Below, piece after piece: positions 50,413 to 59,324 of a stretch of DNA of 64,000 nucleotides. Each line of letters starts with the position of its first letter. Position 1 is the stretch's first letter. Source of the DNA: Janibacter sp. CX7 (GTDB lineage: Bacteria > Actinomycetota > Actinomycetes > Actinomycetales > Dermatophilaceae); assembly GCF_024362365.1 (NCBI RefSeq), contig NZ_CP101464.1:186001-250000 (forward strand). Direction: 5' to 3'. The translations under genes and the position numbers were made by a program. The notes below the pieces were generated by a model. It did no database searches and was not told the DNA's origin. It saw only the letters and a program-made list of their open reading frames with translations.

Positions 50413-51936
50413 GTGCCACGCGGAGACGGAAACCTGTCCCACGACCTGCTCCCCGGCGAGAAGGGACCGCAGGATGCTTGCGGTGTCTTCGGCGTCTGGG
50501 CGCCGGGTGAGGACGTCGCCAAGCTGACCTACTACGGGCTCTACGCCCTGCAGCACCGCGGGCAGGAGTCCGCGGGCATCGCCACGAGCAACGGCCAGCA
50601 GATCCTCGTCTACAAGGACATGGGGCTGGTCTCCCAGGTCTTCGACGAGCGGAGCCTGTCCACCCTTCGCGGTCACATCGCCGTCGGCCACTGCCGCTAC
50701 TCCACGACCGGCGGGTCCACGTGGGAAAATGCCCAGCCCACCCTCGGCGGCCACGACGCCGGCACGGTCGCGCTCGCGCACAACGGCAACCTCATCAACT
50801 CCGCCGAGCTGCTCGAGCTCGTCGAGTCGCGCTCCGAGACCCCCGAGGTCGACGGCACCTGGCGGGGCCTGTCGAAGGGCGAGCTGCGCCGCGGCAACAC
50901 GACGGACACCGCCCTCGTGACCGCGCTCCTGGCCGGCGAGCAGGACCGCTCCCTCGAGGAGGCGGCGATGGAGCTGCTGCCCCAGCTGAGCGGCGCCTTC
51001 TGCTTCGTCTTCATGAACGAGGACACCCTCTACGCCGCCCGCGACCCGCAGGGCCTGCGCCCGCTCGTCATCGGCCGGCTCGAGCGCGGCTGGGTCGTCG
51101 CCTCCGAGACGGCGGCGCTCGACATCGTCGGCGCCTCCTTCGTCCGCGAGGTCGAGCCCGGCGAGCTCGTCGCCATCGACGAGGACGGCCTGCGCACCCG
51201 CAGCTTCGCCGAGCCGACGCGCAAGGGCTGCGTCTTCGAGTACGTCTACCTGGCCCGCCCCGACACGACGATCAACGGGCGCACGGTCCACGAGGCCCGG
51301 GTCGAGATGGGCCGCGCCCTGGCCCGCGAGCACCCGGTCGAGGCCGACCTGGTCATCGCGACGCCCGAGTCGGGCACGCCGGCCGCCATCGGCTACGCCC
51401 AGGAGTCGGGTATCCCCTTCGGCCAGGGCCTGGTCAAGAACGCCTACGTCGGCCGCACCTTCATCCAGCCGAGCCAGACGATCCGCCAGCTCGGCATCCG
51501 GCTCAAGCTCAACCCCCTGCACCACGTCATCAAGGGCCGGCGGCTGGTCATCGTCGACGACTCGATCGTGCGCGGCAACACCCAGCGGGCCGTCGTGCGG
51601 ATGCTGCGCGAGGCCGGTGCCGCCGAGGTGCACGTGCGCATCTCCTCGCCACCGATCAAGTGGCCCTGCTTCTTCGGCATCGACTTCGCCACCCGGGCCG
51701 AGCTCATCGCCACCGGGCTCGGTGTCGACGAGATCTGCACCTCGCTGGGCGCCGACTCGCTCGGCTACATCAGCGAGGACGGCATGATCGCGGCGACCGA
51801 GCAGTCGCGCGACGAGCTGTGCACGGCCTGCTTCTCCGGGACCTACCCGATGGAGCTGCCGAGCGAGGACCGTCTCGGCAAGTCGCTGCTCGAGCTGGAG
51901 TTCACCCCGACCGAGGAAGCGGTACGACGCCCGTGA
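50413..51936 (+). CDS. purF: Amidophosphoribosyltransferase
   Basis: First enzyme of purine synthesis, 507 aa, making phosphoribosylamine from PRPP and glutamine. A 22-residue propeptide precedes Cys23 in QDACGVFGVW, which becomes the N-terminal nucleophile after processing. PRPP binding is RRLVIVDDSIVRGNTQRA. Cysteines in KGCVFEYVY, IKWPCFFGID and ELCTACFSG fit the 4Fe-4S type of Bacillus and actinobacterial PurF. GTG 50413 follows GAGACT (50400-50405) by 7 nt. It overlaps purM by 4 bp. Confidence 0.97.
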   Translation: MPRGDGNLSHDLLPGEKGPQDACGVFGVWAPGEDVAKLTYYGLYALQHRGQESAGIATSNGQQILVYKDMGLVSQVFDERSLSTLRGHIAVGHCRYSTTGGSTWENAQPTLGGHDAGTVALAHNGNLINSAELLELVESRSETPEVDGTWRGLSKGELRRGNTTDTALVTALLAGEQDRSLEEAAMELLPQLSGAFCFVFMNEDTLYAARDPQGLRPLVIGRLERGWVVASETAALDIVGASFVREVEPGELVAIDEDGLRTRSFAEPTRKGCVFEYVYLARPDTTINGRTVHEARVEMGRALAREHPVEADLVIATPESGTPAAIGYAQESGIPFGQGLVKNAYVGRTFIQPSQTIRQLGIRLKLNPLHHVIKGRRLVIVDDSIVRGNTQRAVVRMLREAGAAEVHVRISSPPIKWPCFFGIDFATRAELIATGLGVDEICTSLGADSLGYISEDGMIAATEQSRDELCTACFSGTYPMELPSEDRLGKSLLELEFTPTEEAVRRP

Positions 51937-53066
51937 CGACCCCCGAGACCACCCCGTCGCAGACCCCGATCACCTACGCCGACGCCGGCGTCGACGTCGA
52001 GGCCGGTGACAAGGCCGTCGACCTGATGAAGGAGTCGGTCCGCCGCGCCACCCGCCCCGAGGTCCTCGGCGGCCTCGGCGGCTTCGCCGGGATGTTCGAC
52101 GCGAGCGCCCTGCAGGGCATGCACCGACCCGTCCTCGCGACCTCCACCGACGGTGTCGGCACGAAGGTCGCCATCGCCCAGGCGATGGACCGGCACGACA
52201 CGATCGGTCAGGATCTCGTCGGCATGGTCGTCGACGACATCGTCGTCTGCGGCGCCGAGCCGCTCTTCATGACCGACTACATCGCCACCGGCCGCGTCGT
52301 GCCCGAGCGCATCGCCGCGATCGTCGGCGGCATCGCGCGGGGCTGCGAGCTCGCGGGTGTCGCCCTCGTCGGCGGCGAGACCGCCGAGCACCCCGGCCTC
52401 CTCGACCCCGACGAGTACGACGTCGCCGGTGCCGCGACCGGTGTCGTCGAGCACGACGAGGTCCTCGGTCCCGACCGGGTGGCTGCGGGCGACGTCGTCG
52501 TCGCGCTGGCCTCCTCGGGCCTGCACTCCAACGGCTACTCCCTCGTGCGCCGCGTCATCGCCGCCGCCGGCTGGCAGCTCGACCGTCACGTCGACGAGCT
52601 CGGCCGCGCCCTCGGCGACGAGCTGCTCGAGCCGACCCGCATCTACTCGCGGGCCCTGCTCGACCTCGTGCGCGCCGACGACGTCGACGTGCACGCCCTC
52701 AGCCACGTCACCGGCGGTGGCCTCGCGGCCAACCTCGCCCGGGTGCTCCCGCAGGGCACCATCGCCCGCGTCGACCGCGCGTCCTGGACGCCGCCGCCGA
52801 TCTTCTCGCTCGTCGGTGAGCTCGGTGCCGTCCCGCGGGCCGACCTCGAGCGGACCCTCAACATGGGCATCGGCTTCGTCGCGGCCCTGCCGCAGGCCAG
52901 CGTGGACGCGGCCATCGCCCGCTCCCGAGCGGCCGGCATCGACGCCTGGGTCCTCGGCGAGGTCGCCGACGCCGCCACGACCGAGCCGGTGGCCGGTGTC
53001 GAGGTCGTCCAGGGGGCGAAGGGAGTGCACGGCGGGGCCGTGCAGGTCGTCGGGGAGCACGCCTGA
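51933..53066 (+). CDS. purM: Phosphoribosylformylglycinamidine cyclo-ligase (AIR synthetase)
   Basis: ATP-dependent cyclase of 377 aa converting FGAM to AIR. Motifs are ITYADAGVDVEAGDKAVDLM, LGGLGGFAGMFD, STDGVGTKVAIAQAM, DLVGMVVDDIVVCGAEPLFM, VGGETAEHPG, LASSGLHSNGYSLVR and HVTGGGLAANLARVLP. The C-terminal portion reads NMGIGFVAALP. GTG 51933 overlaps the purF stop (GTGA). The next gene begins at or within its stop codon. Confidence 0.97.
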   Translation: MTTPETTPSQTPITYADAGVDVEAGDKAVDLMKESVRRATRPEVLGGLGGFAGMFDASALQGMHRPVLATSTDGVGTKVAIAQAMDRHDTIGQDLVGMVVDDIVVCGAEPLFMTDYIATGRVVPERIAAIVGGIARGCELAGVALVGGETAEHPGLLDPDEYDVAGAATGVVEHDEVLGPDRVAAGDVVVALASSGLHSNGYSLVRRVIAAAGWQLDRHVDELGRALGDELLEPTRIYSRALLDLVRADDVDVHALSHVTGGGLAANLARVLPQGTIARVDRASWTPPPIFSLVGELGAVPRADLERTLNMGIGFVAALPQASVDAAIARSRAAGIDAWVLGEVADAATTEPVAGVEVVQGAKGVHGGAVQVVGEHA

Positions 53067-53086
53067 CACCCGCGGTACGGGTCCTC

Positions 53087-53674
53087 GTGGCCGACGCCGA
53101 CGAGCGTCGCCGCCAGGCCCTCGTCGCCGTCCTGGCCGCAGAGCCGGACCTCGACCTGCTCACCCCTGCCGCGACGGTCCACGAGATCGCCTCGACGCCC
53201 GACGTCGACGTCGTCGTGCTGCTCGGGGACCTCGGGCATGCGCAGGGCCCGGTCGGTCTGCTGCGTGGTGTGCGGGCGCCCGAGCGGCCCGCGTGGGTGG
53301 TCCTCACCGAGGAGACCCACCTCGCCGACGAGGTCATCACCGCAGGAGCGCACGGCTGCCTCGCGGAGTCGAGCACGCCGGTGCAGATCGGTGCCGCGCT
53401 GCGGGCTGCCGCCCGGGGTGACGTCGCCGAGCTCGACCAGCCGACGACCGGCCCGCTCGTGCAGCGGGTGCGGCGCGAGGCGCCGCCGCTGACGGAGCGG
53501 GAGGTCGAGGTGCTGCGGCTCGTCGACGCGGGCCTGGGCAACCAAGAGATCGCCGAGCGGCTCTACCTCAGCCTCTCGAGCGTGAAATCACACCTGTCCC
53601 ACACGTACGGTCGTCTCGGGGTGCGGCGCCGTGAGGCGGCTGCCGCGGAGGCGCGTCGTCAGGGGTTGATCTGA
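53087..53674 (+). CDS. LuxR-type response regulator with atypical receiver domain
   Basis: Protein of about 195 aa. The C-terminal LuxR HTH is normal: LTEREVEVLRLVDAGLGNQE then ERLYLSLSSVKSHLSHTYGR. The N-terminal part has a receiver-like fold (ADADERRRQALVAVLAAEPD, VLTEETHLADEVITAGAHG), but the phosphorylation strand reads DVVVLLGDLG, shifted from the usual aspartate position, and the conserved lysine is missing. Starting at GTG 53087 would drop the first beta strand (VRVLVAD); a CTG at 53063 overlapping the purM stop would keep it. Probably phosphorylation-independent. Role with purF-purM unknown. Confidence 0.78.
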   Translation: MADADERRRQALVAVLAAEPDLDLLTPAATVHEIASTPDVDVVVLLGDLGHAQGPVGLLRGVRAPERPAWVVLTEETHLADEVITAGAHGCLAESSTPVQIGAALRAAARGDVAELDQPTTGPLVQRVRREAPPLTEREVEVLRLVDAGLGNQEIAERLYLSLSSVKSHLSHTYGRLGVRRREAAAAEARRQGLI

Positions 53675-53684
53675 CCCCGGAGCG

Positions 53685-53882
53685 TCACCGCTCGGGGGTG
53701 CTCCAGGCGTCGTAGTCGTCGTCGTCCGTCTCGTCGACGTCGTCGCGCGTGGTGCGCCGCGTCGGCTGGTTGGACTGACCGTGAAGTTCCGCCTCCAGCG
53801 CTCGCAGGTCGGTGTCCGGCGAGTAGTACTTCAGCTCGCGGGCAACCTTGGTCTGCTTCGCCTTCGCTCGGCCGCGCCCCAT
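53685..53882 (-). CDS. DUF3073 family protein
   Basis: Small hydrophilic protein of 65 aa starting MGRGRAKAKQTKVARELKYY and followed by PDTDLRALEAEL, the constant pattern of DUF3073, an actinobacterial family found next to purM (Rv0810c in mycobacteria). It ends in an acidic stretch DETDDDDYDAW. Function unknown; the basic front and acidic tail suggest nucleic acid or ribosome association, but this is a guess. TAGCGT upstream on the minus strand may be its -10 box. Confidence 0.92.
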   Translation of the reverse strand: MGRGRAKAKQTKVARELKYYSPDTDLRALEAELHGQSNQPTRRTTRDDVDETDDDDYDAWSTPER

Positions 53883-54084
53883 GGCGTGACCCCCTCATTA
53901 CGCTAGTGCGGGTCGGCGCTGATCCTCCCGCCGCCCCGTGGGGACGGCAGAACTACCAGAGCGGACCCGGATCTGTGTGGTTTCTCGTGAGGCCAACGGT
54001 ACATGGTCCACGGCTGTTCCGTCCCATCGGTCCGGCGCGGCGAGACGTAGGATCGGCCCGGACGGCACGACGACAGGAGCTGAC

Positions 54085-55227
54085 GTGAGCGGGACCACCG
54101 CGGGGACCCCCCTTCGCGCCCTCGTCGTCACCGTCGTGCACCACCCGCAGGACTCCCGGATCCGTCATCGCGAGATCTCCGCGCTGCTCGCGGCGGGCTG
54201 GCAGGTCACCTATCTCGCCCCCTTCGTCGCCCACGACCTGGCCGTGCCCGCACCGGCCGACGGCCTGACCTGCCGCGACCTGCCCCGGGCCGCCGGGCGT
54301 GACCGGCTGGCCGCCGCCCGGGCCGCCCGCGCGGCCGTGCGGCGGCTCGCGCCCGACCACGACGTCGTCCTCGTCCACGACCCCGAGCTCGTGCCGGCCG
54401 TCGCCGGGCTGGGGCTGCGCCACCTCGTCTGGGACGTGCACGAGGACCCCGCCGGCGCCCTCGTCGTCAAGGACTGGCTGCCGGCCCCCCTGCGGCGTCC
54501 CGTGGCCGCCGCCTGGCGCGGCGCCGAGCGACTCGTCGAGCGCCGGCACCCGCTGCTGCTCGCCGAGCACGCCTACGCGGGGCGCTTCCGCCGCGAGCAC
54601 ACCGTCGTGCCCAATGCCGTCGTCGTGCCCGAGACGGTCCCTCCGGCTGGGGGCGCACGCCTGGTGCACGTCGGCAACCTGACGACCGCCCGTGGCAGCG
54701 AGGCGATGGTCGAGGTGGCCCGGCGGGCGCATGCCGGGTCCGACGGGGCGATCACCCTCGAGGTCGTCGGCCCGGCCCGTGACGAGGCCTCGCGGGCGGC
54801 GATGGAGGCCGGGGTCGCCGAGGGGATCGTCGTGTGGCACGGCTTCCAGCCCGCCGAGCGGGCGATGGCGACCATCGACGGCGCCCTCGCCGGGCTCGCG
54901 CTGCTGCGCGACCTGCCCAACTACCGCGGCTCGATGCCGACAAAGGTCGTCGAGTACCTCGCCCACGGCGTCCCGGCCGTCACGACGCCCCTGCCGCTGG
55001 CCCGCGAGCTCGTCGAGGAGTCCGGGGGAGGTCTCGTCGTGCCCTTCGAGGACGTGCAGGCGGCCGCCGATGCCGTGCTTCGCCTGTGGCGGACGCCGGA
55101 GGAGGCCGCGGCGATGGGGCGCCGCGGTCGTGAGCTCGTGCGCGAGCGCTACGACTGGGCGAAGGGAGGCGCCGCCTTCGTCGCGGCCCTCACCGAGGTC
55201 GCCGCCGCCCGCTCGCCCCGGCGCTGA
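54085..55227 (+). CDS. GT4-type glycosyltransferase
   Basis: GT-B fold transferase of 380 aa. The acceptor half has VVTVVHHPQDSRIRHREISA and HDVVLVHDPELVPAVAGL with the HDPEL motif, and the donor half shows RLVHVGNLTTARGSEAMVEV, YRGSMPTKVVEYLAHGVPAV (with the EX7E-like acidic pair partly conserved) and VPFEDVQAAADAV. It probably transfers a sugar to a cell-surface polymer precursor. The ABC exporter genes converge on it. AGGAGCTGAC precedes GTG 54085; TAGGAT near 54047 may be its -10 box. Sugar specificity unknown. Confidence 0.87.
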   Translation: MSGTTAGTPLRALVVTVVHHPQDSRIRHREISALLAAGWQVTYLAPFVAHDLAVPAPADGLTCRDLPRAAGRDRLAAARAARAAVRRLAPDHDVVLVHDPELVPAVAGLGLRHLVWDVHEDPAGALVVKDWLPAPLRRPVAAAWRGAERLVERRHPLLLAEHAYAGRFRREHTVVPNAVVVPETVPPAGGARLVHVGNLTTARGSEAMVEVARRAHAGSDGAITLEVVGPARDEASRAAMEAGVAEGIVVWHGFQPAERAMATIDGALAGLALLRDLPNYRGSMPTKVVEYLAHGVPAVTTPLPLARELVEESGGGLVVPFEDVQAAADAVLRLWRTPEEAAAMGRRGRELVRERYDWAKGGAAFVAALTEVAAARSPRR

Positions 55228-55302
55228 CGCGGAGCCTGTGCCGGGGTTCGATGTGTGCGGGTGCGTCCCAGCGCACCGTCGTACATCGACCCGGCGTGGG
55301 AG

Positions 55303-57054
55303 TCAGGCCTCGGAGGACGACGCGGGGACGAGCTCGCCGAGCTCGGCCCGCAGGGCAGGGGAGAGCCCGTCGATCGTGCCGGCGAGGCCGATCTCGGTCG
55401 GGGCGAGGCGCTCGAGGGTGCGCCTGACCGCCGCCGGGACCCGGTCGCTGCGCAGGAGCAGCAGCGGGCTGCCGGTGTGCGCCGCGGCGACGACCGCGCT
55501 GAGCGTCTCGACCCCCGTCGTGTGTGCCGAGACGAGGACCGTGCCACCGGTCGGCGCGTCGGCGTAGAGGCCCGCGGCGAGGGCCATCGGGCCCTCGGTC
55601 GGCCCGAAGGTCACCTCGGCGCCGGTCGCCTCCTGCAGGCGCTGGACGACGTCGAGCGACCAGTCCTCCTCGTTGCCGTCGAGCATGAGTCGCTCGGGCG
55701 CGAGGTCGGCGAGGGCACTCACGAGCTCGTCGGGCACGTGGGTCTCCTCGCACACGACGACCGCCCGACCGCTCTCGGCGGCCATCTGCGAGATCGCGGG
55801 GGCGCGGCCACCGCTCGCCGGGAGGGTCACGTGGACGACCTCTCGGTCGCGCGGCGGGAAGTCGCGCAGCAGCCGGGCCGAGGTGATGGCGGGGTCGTCC
55901 TCGCCGATGCGCTCGACCGGCCGGCCGAGCATGTCCTCGAGACGGTCGGCCGTCGACGCCGCGACGAGGTCCTCGCCACCGACGACGACGACGCGCTGCG
56001 GGTCGAGCCGGCGCATCTCGTCACGGGTGGTCGAGGGCACCGAGCCGGGGCGTACCCACAGCAGCGGCCAGCCCAGCCGTGCCGCGATCGGCGCGACGAC
56101 GCGGGCCGTGGCGACCTTGTGCACGCTGACGACGAAGGCGCCGTCGACGCCGGGCTCCCAGGTGTGCCGGGTGAGCGAGGTGGCGACGTCGACCCGCGAG
56201 TCGCCACCGAACCGCCGGGTGCCCGGCACCTCGGGCTCCGTCGGGGTGGCCGCCCGCTTCTTGGCGCGCTTGGGCAGGGTCTCCTCGTAGAGCGGCAGGA
56301 CCTCCTCGGTCGGGCCGTCGGCGATGAGCCGACCCTGGTCCATCCACAGCACGCGGTCGCAGATCTGCCGGATGTTGCCGTTGGAGTGCGAGACGAGGAA
56401 GACCGTGCCGGCCTGCTCGCGGATCGCCGCGATCCGCTCGGCGCTCTTGGCGCGGAAGTCGGCGTCACCGGTCGCGAGCGCCTCGTCGATCATCAGCACG
56501 TCAGGGGCCGCCGCGGTCGAGATCGCGAAGCGCAGCCGCGCGCCCATGCCGGAGGAGTAGGTGCTCATCGGCAGGTAGACCGCGTCGCCGATGCCGGAGA
56601 ACTCGACGATGTCGTCGAAGCGCTCGCGGATCTCGTCGCGGGTCAGGCCGAGCGCCTGGGCGCCGACGTAGATGTTGCGCTCGCCGCTCAGCTTGCTCAT
56701 GAGGACGGCATTGACCCCCAGCAGCGAGGGCTCACCGGCCACCCACAGGCGGCCGGACGAAGGGGGGATCAGCCCGGCGACCGCACGCAGCAGCGTCGAC
56801 TTGCCGGAGCCGTTGCGGCCGATGATGCCGATGGACTCGCCGTGCCGGGCGACGAAGCTGACGTCCTTGACCGCGTGCACCTCGCGCACCCGCGGCTCAC
56901 GGCGCCCGACGAGGTCCTTGAGCGAGCGCGACTCGCCCTGCCCGGAGGGGCTGCCCATGCGGCCACCGCCGTAGACGGCGTACTTGACGTCGAGGTGGCT
57001 GACGACGACCGTCGGGTCGCCGATCGTCACCTGCTCGGGTGCCTGCTCAGCCAC
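55303..57054 (-). CDS. Polysaccharide-export ABC ATPase fused to three CWB2-like cell-wall-binding repeats
   Basis: 583 aa. Residues about 1-245 are an ATPase of the TagH/Wzt type: GIIGRNGSGKSTLLRAVAGL (Walker A, 79-87), signature YSSGMGARLRFAIST, Walker B VLMIDEALATGD, H-loop VSHSNGN. After a linker (240-300), residues about 305-580 hold three repeats resembling CWB2 (cell-wall-binding repeat 2), each with a hydrophobic strand, a LLxxRPGSVP-type turn and an L-P-x-R/T-V-x-x-x-G-G strand, for example LLWVRPGSVPS, DPQRVVVVGG and LLLLRSDRVPAAVRRTLERL. CWB2 is normally on secreted proteins and binds anionic wall polymers; here no signal peptide exists. It overlaps the permease gene by 8 bp. Confidence 0.85.
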   Translation of the reverse strand: MAEQAPEQVTIGDPTVVVSHLDVKYAVYGGGRMGSPSGQGESRSLKDLVGRREPRVREVHAVKDVSFVARHGESIGIIGRNGSGKSTLLRAVAGLIPPSSGRLWVAGEPSLLGVNAVLMSKLSGERNIYVGAQALGLTRDEIRERFDDIVEFSGIGDAVYLPMSTYSSGMGARLRFAISTAAAPDVLMIDEALATGDADFRAKSAERIAAIREQAGTVFLVSHSNGNIRQICDRVLWMDQGRLIADGPTEEVLPLYEETLPKRAKKRAATPTEPEVPGTRRFGGDSRVDVATSLTRHTWEPGVDGAFVVSVHKVATARVVAPIAARLGWPLLWVRPGSVPSTTRDEMRRLDPQRVVVVGGEDLVAASTADRLEDMLGRPVERIGEDDPAITSARLLRDFPPRDREVVHVTLPASGGRAPAISQMAAESGRAVVVCEETHVPDELVSALADLAPERLMLDGNEEDWSLDVVQRLQEATGAEVTFGPTEGPMALAAGLYADAPTGGTVLVSAHTTGVETLSAVVAAAHTGSPLLLLRSDRVPAAVRRTLERLAPTEIGLAGTIDGLSPALRAELGELVPASSSEA

Positions 57055-57946
57055 GGCCGTACCTCGCCTCGTCGCGCCAGAAGACGAGCAGCCCGATGAC
57101 GGGCAGGGCGATCGCCCAGGCGGCCATCATCAGCCAGTCGCGCGCGATGATGCTCTCGTCCCCGAGCAGCGACTGCCGGCCGATGTTGAGCATGAGCGCG
57201 AAGGGCTGGTAGATCAGGACGTTGCCGACGGCGTCCGGCAGGTTCTGCGCGTAGTGCACGACGGGGAAGAAGACGCCCGACACGTAGCGCAGCAGCCGCA
57301 CGACGACCGGGATGAGGTTGCCCAGGTCGCGCGAGGCGTTGACCAGCCGCGCGGCCATCATGGCCAGGCCCGACAGGGCCAGGGCCTGCATGACCACGGC
57401 GACGGGGAAGAGGAGCCACTCCCACGTCGGCCGCTCACCGGTGAAGAGCATGAGCGCGAGGATCAGCCCGAGCGCGGGCAGCAGCGCGATGAGCTCGGTG
57501 AGGGTGATCGAGATCGGCAGGATCGCCCGGGGGAAGTGCAGCGCCCGCACGATCGACAGGTTGCCCGTGATCGCCTTGGCGCCGCGGGTGACGACCGTCG
57601 ACGTGAAGGAGAACATCACGACGCCGATCGCGAGGAAGCCGACGAAGTTGTCGACCCCCCGGCTCGTCTTGAGCAGCAGGCCGAAGATCGCGTAGTAGCT
57701 CAGGATCAGGAAGAGCGGGTTGAGCACCGCCCAGACCTGACCGAGGTGGTTGTCCTCGTTCTTCGCGTACGACTGCGCCGACGACAGGGTCCAGACGAAG
57801 GACCGCCGCCGCCAGATGTCCGCGACGTACTGGCGCAGCGGCGGACGCTCGCTGAGCGTCCGCAGCCCGTGCCTGGCCGCGAGCTCCGCGGCCTCGTCGG
57901 TGGAGAGAGCCGGGGGGAGGGGGGCCCGCGAGGGGGCCTCCGTCAC
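57047..57946 (-). CDS. ABC-2 transporter permease for polysaccharide export (TagG/RfbA type)
   Basis: Membrane subunit of 299 aa with six predicted helices after a 50-residue cytoplasmic front. Segments such as LGQVWAVLNPLFLILSYYAI, the SFTSTVVTRGAKAITGNLSI region and LRYVSGVFFPVVHY are typical of teichoic-acid/O-antigen exporters. It works with the ATPase encoded directly downstream to move a lipid-linked polymer across the membrane. GTG 57946 overlaps the stop of the dehydrogenase gene (57943), so the three form one operon. Confidence 0.92.
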   Translation of the reverse strand: MTEAPSRAPLPPALSTDEAAELAARHGLRTLSERPPLRQYVADIWRRRSFVWTLSSAQSYAKNEDNHLGQVWAVLNPLFLILSYYAIFGLLLKTSRGVDNFVGFLAIGVVMFSFTSTVVTRGAKAITGNLSIVRALHFPRAILPISITLTELIALLPALGLILALMLFTGERPTWEWLLFPVAVVMQALALSGLAMMAARLVNASRDLGNLIPVVVRLLRYVSGVFFPVVHYAQNLPDAVGNVLIYQPFALMLNIGRQSLLGDESIIARDWLMMAAWAIALPVIGLLVFWRDEARYGRG

Positions 57947-59199
57947 AGGCGCTCGACCTTGTCGCTGTCGGCCGCCACGCCGCGGGTGTCGAAGAAGCGC
58001 TGGGCCTTGCTCGCCAGGTCCTCGACGTCGAAGGACTTGTGGTTCTGCACGAGGACCGTCAGGTCCGCGGCGGCCACGGCGGCGTCGAGGTCGTCGGCGC
58101 GGGTCGCCTCGGGCACGGCCTTCCAGTCCTCGACCTTGGCGTCGAAGTACTGGACGCTCGCCCCCTTCGCGATCAGCTGCTGGGCCAGCGGGACCGCCGG
58201 CGACTCGCGCTGGTCGGCGATGTCGGGCTTGTAGGTGACACCGAGGAGCAGGACGGTCGATCCGCGCAGCGACTTGCTGTCCTCGTTGAGGATGTTCTGC
58301 GCCCGCTGCACGACGTAGGCCGGCATCGTGGAGTTGATCTCCTGGGCCAGCTCGACGAAGCGGAAGGGGTAGCCCAGCTTGGCGCGCACGTTGTACGACA
58401 GGTAGTTGGGGTCGATCGGGATGCAGTGACCGCCGACGCCGGGGCCGGGGTAGAAGGCCTGGAAGCCGAAGGGCTTGGTCTTGGCCGCCGCGATGACGTC
58501 CCACAGGTCGATGTCGAGGTCGTGGCAGAAGCGCGCCATCTCGTTGACCAGGGCGATGTTGATGTGGCGGTAGGTGTTCTCGAGCAGCTTGGCCGTCTCG
58601 GCCTCGCGGGTGCCCTTGGCGCGCACGACGGTGTCGACGAACTGGCCGTAGAAGGCCGCGGCCGCGTCACCGCAGGCCGGGGTGTGGCCGCCGACGACCT
58701 TGGGGGTGTTCTTGGCGCCGAACTGCTCGTTGCCCGGGTCGATGCGCTCGGGGGAGAAGGCGAGGAAGAAGTCCTTGCCGGCGACGAGGCCGCCGGCCTC
58801 GAGGACCGGGCGCACGACCTCGTCGGTCGTGCCCGGGTAGGTCGTCGACTCGAGGATGATCGTCTGACCGGGCTGCAGGTGCTCGCTGATCGTCTTGACC
58901 GCGGAGTTGATCGGGCCGAGGTCGGGGCCGCCGTCCTCCGAGAGGGGGGTCGGCACGCAGATGACGATGGTCTTGACCTCGTCGAGGCGGGCCGGGTCGG
59001 TGGTCGCCTCGAAGCCGGCGTCGATCATCGCGCGGACGTCGTCGTCCGAGAGGTCGTCGATGTGGGAGACGCCCGAGTTCAGCGCGTCGACGACGCCCTG
59101 GTTGATGTCGAAGCCGAGGACCTTGACCCCGACCTTGGAGGCCTCCTGGGCAAGGGGAAGTCCGACATATCCCTGGCCGATGATCGCGACGTCCGCCAC
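57943..59199 (-). CDS. Nucleotide sugar dehydrogenase (UDP-ManNAc/UDP-GlcNAc dehydrogenase family)
   Basis: NAD-dependent four-electron dehydrogenase of 418 aa making a UDP-hexuronic acid. The Rossmann motif is IIGQGYVGLPLAQEA (residues 6-20). Further features are VPTPLSEDGGPDLG, ESTTYPGTTDEVV, SPERIDPGN, the active-site cysteine in GPGVGGHCIPIDP and LLGVTYKPDIADQRESP. Family alignment favours the WecC/WbpA class over plain UDP-glucose dehydrogenase; with the UDP-GlcNAc 2-epimerase gene nearby the likely product is UDP-ManNAcA. First gene of the exporter operon. Confidence 0.85.
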   Translation of the reverse strand: MADVAIIGQGYVGLPLAQEASKVGVKVLGFDINQGVVDALNSGVSHIDDLSDDDVRAMIDAGFEATTDPARLDEVKTIVICVPTPLSEDGGPDLGPINSAVKTISEHLQPGQTIILESTTYPGTTDEVVRPVLEAGGLVAGKDFFLAFSPERIDPGNEQFGAKNTPKVVGGHTPACGDAAAAFYGQFVDTVVRAKGTREAETAKLLENTYRHINIALVNEMARFCHDLDIDLWDVIAAAKTKPFGFQAFYPGPGVGGHCIPIDPNYLSYNVRAKLGYPFRFVELAQEINSTMPAYVVQRAQNILNEDSKSLRGSTVLLLGVTYKPDIADQRESPAVPLAQQLIAKGASVQYFDAKVEDWKAVPEATRADDLDAAVAAADLTVLVQNHKSFDVEDLASKAQRFFDTRGVAADSDKVERL

Positions 59200-59324
59200 T
59201 GTGCATCCTTCTCGTTGTCGTGCTCCCCGGGGTTCCAGGGGGCAACCGGGTCTCCGGTGGCTGGCGCGATCATACCGGCCGGCCCTGTCGGGACGATGAC
59301 CATCGCCGCCATACAGTGGGCCGC

